From the NCBI GenBank assembly GCA_040905285.1, contig JBBDRV010000071.1, positions 1-9,118 of the forward strand: a stretch of DNA of 9,118 nucleotides, written 5' to 3'. The notes beneath the pieces were generated by a model. The model was not told where the DNA came from and ran no database searches. It saw nothing but the letters and a program-made list of their open reading frames with translations. Of this stretch, positions 5,516 through 9,118 are shown piece after piece. Position 1 is the stretch's first letter. Every line of letters begins with the position of its first letter. Origin of the DNA: JBBDRV01 sp040905285 (lineage in GTDB: Bacteria; Bacteroidota; Rhodothermia; Balneolales; Balneolaceae). Position numbers and translations under genes: made by a program.

Positions 5516-6427
5516 TTACAGTTCAGGGCGCAGGATGCGGGTAGAGAGGGTATCGGCCGACAAAGCTCCGAAAACACCGATTCCCCCCTCAATATGATAA
5601 ATTGCATTGGGAATTTCTCCCGGAGACAGAGTGGACCCACCCAGCTGGACCTCCTGGGAACGGATGAAATCAAACATATTCCGGTCCAGTGAATTAATGA
5701 CAACCTGATTTTCCCCGTAGAAGGCAACCCCGACCCAGGGCAGATGAAGCTGAACAGAGCCGTCAGGATGTGTTTGAAAATTGCCTTCATTGATAAGGCC
5801 GGAAGAATTATTGGCATAGGCCTCTATGTCGTTTTCATTGTTATCGATGACGCTTCGATAAAAGGGCGTCAGATTTGCAACGACCGGGTCACGTGCAATA
5901 GTGTTGAATACATAAACATTCTGCCTGTCGGCATTCGTACTGCCGGAGATAGTGATGTTCAGGACATCCTCCCGGTAGACGAGTGTTTCAGGCACCTCGC
6001 TGGTTACTCGGAATGTATCGGGGACGGTGGTCCGTGCGCTGAGGAGACCGTGTTCCGACAGGTCCGCCTCCAGAAGATAGCTCCTCCGCGGTTCAACCGT
6101 CACTTCCGGCACGGTTATGGGCCGATAAATACCGGGACTGGACGTGTCCATCTGATACTGAAAACCGGGCTCTGTTTTTTCCCCTTCGTTGTCCAGCAGA
6201 TAAAGTACGACATCCGCACCGGCTATAGCTGCTTCATTGAAAGAGTATTCTTCGCTTAGCGGCATGGTCGTGGACAGGAGCACCACAGGCAAGCCTCTCT
6301 CTGCAATCAGGTAGGATTCAACAACGGCATATTCCCGGTACCCTTCTCCCCCGTACGGCTCGCAGCCGGCAAACAAAACACAAGCCAGGATCAGCAGGGA
6401 TATAATTTTCTGTGTGCGGTCATCCAT
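5516..6427 (-). CDS. DUF4249-family outer-membrane-associated lipoprotein
   Basis: 303 aa. Residues 1-21 are a lipoprotein signal (ISLLILACVLFAGC) with lipidation expected at C22. The mature part is beta-rich and matches the DUF4249 pattern: AVVESYLIAERGLPVVLLST (34-53), AGADVVLYLLDNEGE (69-83), GIYRP (99-103), YLLEADL and SARTTVPDTF (130-139), and the C-terminal IYHIEGGIGVFGALSADT (276-293). DUF4249 proteins are Bacteroidota lipoproteins usually encoded next to TonB-dependent receptors, and they are presumed to help capture or gate the substrate. Their reaction or ligand is not established. The ATG lies 3 bases after the receptor stop (TAG AAA ATG), so translation is probably coupled. The next gene, DUF4159, starts 9 bases after this stop. 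No Shine-Dalgarno is present. I see no frameshift or truncation. Confidence 0.85.
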   Translation of the reverse strand: MDDRTQKIISLLILACVLFAGCEPYGGEGYREYAVVESYLIAERGLPVVLLSTTMPLSEEYSFNEAAIAGADVVLYLLDNEGEKTEPGFQYQMDTSSPGIYRPITVPEVTVEPRRSYLLEADLSEHGLLSARTTVPDTFRVTSEVPETLVYREDVLNITISGSTNADRQNVYVFNTIARDPVVANLTPFYRSVIDNNENDIEAYANNSSGLINEGNFQTHPDGSVQLHLPWVGVAFYGENQVVINSLDRNMFDFIRSQEVQLGGSTLSPGEIPNAIYHIEGGIGVFGALSADTLSTRILRPEL

Positions 6428-6430
6428 TTT

Positions 6431-8713
6431 CTAAAATGTTACAGTGTATGATACAGCCGGGATCAGGGGCAACAGGCTGACTTCCTGCCGCTCGGCAGGA
6501 TTTTCATCAAAATCATATTGATAAAACCAGATGTTGCGGCGTGAATAAACATTAATCAGCTGAAACTGCCATTCGGCATCCGCCAGACCGAAAAAGGAAC
6601 CGAACCGGGACATCCCGAGATCAAGGCGGTGGTATAAAGGCAGCCGCGATGCATTCAGGTTTTCTACCACAAGGGTCTCGCGGATGCTGTTGCCCCAGGG
6701 TATATGGTTGATGCGGGTGCGCCCCGAGGGCTCTGTGTATGCCTGACCCGTGGCAAGACTGAATACCCCCGTAGCTCTCCACGTGTCGGAGAGATCGTAG
6801 TTCAGCACCAGATTCACATCATGTGTTCTGTCGTATTTAGGCGGATAGAAGCGGGCCCGTTCAGGATCATCCATAAAGTCGGTATTGAATCCCGGAAATT
6901 TGCGGCGGGTAACCCCGAATGAATACCCGAGAAATCCCGTAAGCAGCCCTTCCTGGCGTTCAAAGAAAAATTCGAACCCGTATGCATATCCTTCTCCGAA
7001 CCGGAACAGCTCTTCATAATCCAGCCCGGCGGCATCCGTGACAAAAGGATTGAGTTCAAACAGGTTCTGCATGCTCCGGTAATACAGTTCAACATCAAAT
7101 CCGTAGTTGTCGAATGGAATCAATTTGGTTCCTATGATAAACTGATCCCCGTAGGAGGGAGGCACACCCTCATCGGTCGTAAGCCAGAGATCAAACCCTG
7201 AAAACGCCTCATTGGTAACCAGGGTGAGAAACTGGTAATACCGGCCGTAAGCGGCCTGCAGGCGGATTCTCTCGTGTGGCCGGTATTCCAGAGACAGCCT
7301 GGGCTCCAGATGGGCATACGATCCCTCTGAGAAATAACTGCCCCTGAGACCGCTGTTGACAATCCACCTGTCCGAGGGGCGCCATCTGTTCTGCAGGTAA
7401 AATGACATGTAATTGCTGTGGATCCGGTTGTTGAATATCTCCTGACTGTCAAAACGGTCCCGGAACCTGAGTGTCAGAAAACCGCCCCACATTCCGCCCG
7501 TGATTGTATTCCGGTCATTGGGTGCATATTCCAGATCCGCCTTGACCGAAAAATCAAAAATTTCATTATTCCGTTCGAATTCCGTTCCCGCTATTTCAAA
7601 CCGGGGTTCGCTGAAGTAGTGCGAGCCGGTCAGGGTCAGTGTTCCAAAGAGCTGTCCGGAAAAAATATGCCTCCAGTTTGTGCTCCCGGTCCAGTTGCCG
7701 TAGTCCAGCCCGATTTCAGCGTCTTCATTAAAAGGAAACAGAACGCTGTCGTTCCCGGTATAAAACGCAAGAGAGATCCTGTCATCATCGGAAGCGTCAA
7801 TATTGATTTTGCCATTGATGTCCGTGAAATAAAACCTCTCCGGAATATTGTCCATCTGCCCCCTGAGCAGGGCCAGCAATGGTTCAAGTGTAGAGCGGCG
7901 AACGGCCAGCATCCAGGATCCATACCTGTAGGGGCCTTCAACCAGGGCCCGTGAAGCCAGCAGTCCCACACTTGCCGACCCCCGGAATTCGTTGCGATTC
8001 CCGTCCTTGTTATAAACCGTCAGGACCGAGCCCAGCCTGCCTCCGTATTCGGCCGGGTAACCCCCCTTGTAGAGCCGCACATCTTTAACTGCATCGGGAT
8101 TGAAGGTGGAATAGAACCCGAAAAAATGGGAGGGATTATACACCGTGGTGTTGTCAAGCAGGATGAGTGTTTGATCCGGACTTCCGCCTCTGACATAAAG
8201 TCCGCTGGAAAAATCGGATGCGGCCTGAACCCCCGGAAGAAGCTGTACTGCACGGAATACATCGGGTTCAAAGACAGACGGCAATTCCCTGATCCTTGCC
8301 GTCTGCATCTGGGCAACACCGATATTTCGCTGTTCTTCCCTTTCTGCCTCTGACCGGACGACGATTTCTTCCATTTCAATTCCGTCGGGCAGCAGCTCGA
8401 TATCCAGCCGCAGGGTCTGACCGGCTTCAAGCGTGATCTCCTGTTCAAACATCCGGTAACCGATGTAAGTTGCCACCAGTGTATAATCTCCCGGTTCAAT
8501 TTCCGTTAAATTGAAGTAACCTGATGTATTGGACGATGTTCCGCGAGAAATATCCAAAAGGGCAATATTGGCAGAGATCAATGTTTCGCCGCTTTGGCTG
8601 TCACTGATGTATCCGTTGACGGAGGCTTCGTTCTGTGAATAGCCGTTTGGAGGATATAGTATGTCCGACGTGAATATGCCTGCCGCAAACAATAAAAAAA
8701 GTTTTTTCCCCAC
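6431..8713 (-). CDS. TonB-dependent receptor with carboxypeptidase-regulatory-like N-terminal domain
   Basis: 760 aa outer-membrane beta-barrel receptor that should import a substrate using TonB/ExbBD energy. Residues 1-27 are a signal peptide ending at YSQ. A carboxypeptidase-D-regulatory-like beta sandwich covers about 31-110 (VNGYISDSQSGETLISANI, TSGYFNLTEIEPGDYTL). EMEEIVVRSE (114-123) lies between this sandwich and the plug, where a TonB box would be expected. The plug (about 130-235) has QLLPGVQAASDFSSGLYVRG, LILLDNTTVYNPSHFFGF and YKGGYPAEYGGRLGSV. The barrel runs to the C-terminus and ends in VSYTVTF with terminal Phe, the BAM recognition signal. The start is GTG at 8713: an in-frame TGA lies about 50 bases upstream with no ATG between, and the signal peptide begins at once. 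The substrate is unknown. The next gene, DUF4249, starts 3 bases after the stop. No SusD-like gene or sigma/anti-sigma pair is in the window. Confidence 0.93.
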   Translation of the reverse strand: MGKKLFLLFAAGIFTSDILYPPNGYSQNEASVNGYISDSQSGETLISANIALLDISRGTSSNTSGYFNLTEIEPGDYTLVATYIGYRMFEQEITLEAGQTLRLDIELLPDGIEMEEIVVRSEAEREEQRNIGVAQMQTARIRELPSVFEPDVFRAVQLLPGVQAASDFSSGLYVRGGSPDQTLILLDNTTVYNPSHFFGFYSTFNPDAVKDVRLYKGGYPAEYGGRLGSVLTVYNKDGNRNEFRGSASVGLLASRALVEGPYRYGSWMLAVRRSTLEPLLALLRGQMDNIPERFYFTDINGKINIDASDDDRISLAFYTGNDSVLFPFNEDAEIGLDYGNWTGSTNWRHIFSGQLFGTLTLTGSHYFSEPRFEIAGTEFERNNEIFDFSVKADLEYAPNDRNTITGGMWGGFLTLRFRDRFDSQEIFNNRIHSNYMSFYLQNRWRPSDRWIVNSGLRGSYFSEGSYAHLEPRLSLEYRPHERIRLQAAYGRYYQFLTLVTNEAFSGFDLWLTTDEGVPPSYGDQFIIGTKLIPFDNYGFDVELYYRSMQNLFELNPFVTDAAGLDYEELFRFGEGYAYGFEFFFERQEGLLTGFLGYSFGVTRRKFPGFNTDFMDDPERARFYPPKYDRTHDVNLVLNYDLSDTWRATGVFSLATGQAYTEPSGRTRINHIPWGNSIRETLVVENLNASRLPLYHRLDLGMSRFGSFFGLADAEWQFQLINVYSRRNIWFYQYDFDENPAERQEVSLLPLIPAVSYTVTF

Positions 8714-8883
8714 GCCGTTTGTCAGATGAACTGTGATTGAATCGTAACAGCTGCCTCATACAGCCGGATTAAAAAATAACCATACTTGAAGGAATTAACC
8801 CATCAAATTACTAAAAAGCTGTCAGAATAACCGTGGGGGCCGGCTTCCTGCAGATCAGAACCCGGGGAAGGAAATGGCATACG

Positions 8884-8903
8884 GGTTCTAAATGGTTCTA
8901 AAT
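8884..8903. repeat. 10-bp perfect tandem repeat, two copies
   Basis: GGTTCTAAAT occurs twice without a gap (8884-8893 and 8894-8903), about 170 bases upstream of ssrA. The 10-base period places both copies on the same face of the helix, which would suit a dimeric DNA-binding protein. Simple slippage explains it equally well. Confidence 0.8.
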
Positions 8904-8930
8904 ACAAGTTACAGGCGTTTTAAATAGCAA

Positions 8931-8971
8931 CAATTACCCGTATATTGCGTTATCTAACGGACTGGTAATTG
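8931..8971. repeat. Nested inverted repeats upstream of ssrA
   Basis: CAATTACC (8931-8938) and GGTAATTG (8964-8971) are perfect 8-base inverted arms around a 25-base spacer. Inside the spacer CGTTATCTAACG (8948-8959) is a 12-base palindrome with one mismatched central pair (arms CGTTA and TAACG). The nesting could form a cruciform or an RNA stem with an inner hairpin. It could also be two overlapping operators for the ssrA or receptor promoter. There is no U-run after it, so it is not a terminator. Confidence 0.65.
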
Positions 8972-8980
8972 CAGGCACAT

Positions 8981-9019
8981 TAGTTGTCCAAAGTTATCCA
9001 AAACTTTAGTTATCCTAAA
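8981..9019 (+). repeat. Cluster of AGTTATCC-type direct repeats just upstream of the ssrA promoter
   Basis: AGTTGTCC (8982-8989), AGTTATCC (8992-8999) and AGTTATCC (9008-9015) repeat in the same direction at 10 and 16 base spacing. A weaker CGTTATCT lies at 8948-8955. The second copy reads TTATCCAAA, one base from the DnaA box TTATCCACA; the others differ by two or more. The third copy is also flanked by TTTAG (9005-9009) and CTAAA (9015-9019). The location, 15-50 bases upstream of the proposed -33 element, suits an activator site. Confidence 0.55.
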
Positions 9020-9032
9020 AAATTGGTTAATG

Positions 9033-9062
9033 TTTGTCAGCATTGATTGCCGGTGTTCTTTG
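9033..9062 (+). promoter_or_regulatory. Bacteroidota-type promoter for ssrA
   Basis: TTTG at 9033-9036 and GTTCTTTG at 9055-9062 are 18 bases apart. The Bacteroidota housekeeping promoter is TTG, 17-23 bases, TAnnTTTG. The -33 element and the TTTG half of the -7 element fit, while the TA of the -7 element is GT here. The TTTG ends 7 bases before the first G of tmRNA (9070), which is where such promoters start transcription. An AATGTTTG at 9029-9036 is an alternative upstream -7 box, but it has no clear TTG partner. Confidence 0.5.
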
Positions 9063-9069
9063 AATTAAT

Positions 9070-9118
9070 GGGGCTGTAAAGGATTCGACGGGATGAGTAG
9101 CATCGCAGGTTGCATGTC
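9070..9118 (+). ncRNA. ssrA: Transfer-messenger RNA (tmRNA), 5' part only
   Basis: The sequence GGGGCTGTAAAGGATTCGACG matches the conserved tmRNA 5' end in its two key parts: GGGGCTG is the 5' strand of the tRNA-like acceptor stem and GGATTCGACGGG is the adjacent D-loop-like segment. GGTTGCATGTC at 9108-9118 matches the next conserved block (typically GGTGCATGCC). With SmpB, tmRNA rescues stalled ribosomes and tags the truncated peptides for proteolysis. The tag-coding region, pseudoknots and 3' CCA end lie beyond the window, so the tag sequence cannot be read. The gene faces away from the receptor gene. Confidence 0.94.

Larger units (their letters stand above)
8714..9069. other. 356-base non-coding, AT-rich divergent regulatory region between the receptor gene and ssrA
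   Basis: No open frame longer than about 12 codons was seen from the plus-strand ATGs that I followed. The region must hold the receptor promoter (minus) and the ssrA promoter (plus). For the receptor the best candidate is TTTG (minus strand, 8807-8804), 19 bases, then TATGGTTA; the second box matches the Bacteroidota TAnnTTTG only partly, so I do not list it separately. The half nearer ssrA is dense in short repeats and palindromes, listed on their own. An 8-base inverted pair ATACGGGT (8879-8886) / ACCCGTAT (8936-8943) overlaps two of them. A G/C-rich patch at 8832-8866 has no clean hairpin. Confidence 0.8.

Noticed and set aside
6484..6499. Hairpin CCTGCCG-CT-CGGCAGG followed by ATTTTC on the plus strand, resembling a terminator
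   Set aside because: It lies inside the receptor coding region (residues near the C-terminus) on the opposite strand, with no plus-strand gene to end. It is explained by codons for an NPAERQE segment.
7418..7954. Long open frame on the plus strand (178 codons) antisense to the receptor
   Set aside because: It is fully inside the strongly supported receptor gene, and the product shows no domain, signal or sensible composition. The other antisense frames over glyA, rpiB and DUF4249 were rejected for the same reason.
8020..8499. Alternative minus-strand open frame of 159 codons inside the receptor
   Set aside because: It is an out-of-frame shadow of the plug-domain coding region; the residues are Trp/Cys/Ser/Arg-rich with no family match.
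1..9118. CRISPR arrays, insertion sequences, prophage or toxin-antitoxin and defence genes
   Set aside because: No regularly spaced repeats of 20 bases or more, no transposase or integrase, and no defence-type domains were seen. ssrA genes are common integration targets, but the 3' end where integration occurs is outside the window.

Overview
The window reads as a housekeeping and envelope segment of a Bacteroidota-like chromosome, most plausibly Balneolota, Rhodothermota or a close relative. Four things point that way. There is a TonB-dependent receptor with an N-terminal carboxypeptidase-regulatory-like domain, paired with a DUF4249 lipoprotein. None of the genes has a convincing AGGAGG Shine-Dalgarno sequence, and start codons sit in AT-rich leaders. 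A Bacteroidota-type TTTG/nnTTTG promoter lies in front of ssrA. alr stands alone rather than fused to murF. The phylum call is inference; no marker gene in the window fixes it.

Layout from left to right. Positions 1-1187 are plus strand: the last 35 codons of an FAD-dependent (phytoene-dehydrogenase-like) oxidoreductase, overlapping by 4 bases a complete alanine racemase gene (alr). From 1260 to 8713 every gene is on the minus strand. In transcription order (right to left) these are: TonB-dependent receptor, DUF4249 lipoprotein, exported DUF4159 protein, rpiB, glyA, tatC and an FKBP-like lipoprotein. The last converges on alr across a 72-base gap. Positions 8714-9069 are a 356-base AT-rich non-coding region between the divergent receptor gene and ssrA. 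The first 49 bases of ssrA (tmRNA) close the window on the plus strand.

The minus-strand genes probably form several units. Receptor, DUF4249 and DUF4159 are separated by 3 and 9 bases and look like one operon for an outer-membrane uptake or envelope function of unknown substrate. rpiB and glyA are 20 bases apart and supply pentose-phosphate interconversion and one-carbon/glycine metabolism. tatC follows after 132 bases that hold a strong bulged hairpin. The FKBP-like lipoprotein follows after 208 bases that hold a possible small ORF and a 16-base tandem duplication.

I did not find a clear undescribed system. The points most worth a second look are: the structured region in front of ssrA; the three-gene receptor/DUF4249/DUF4159 locus; the possible 43-codon ORF or frameshifted tail after tatC; an FKBP domain that has lost two active-site residues; an alanine racemase with Asn at the carbamylated-lysine position; and an 11-base triple repeat that spans the glyA stop codon.
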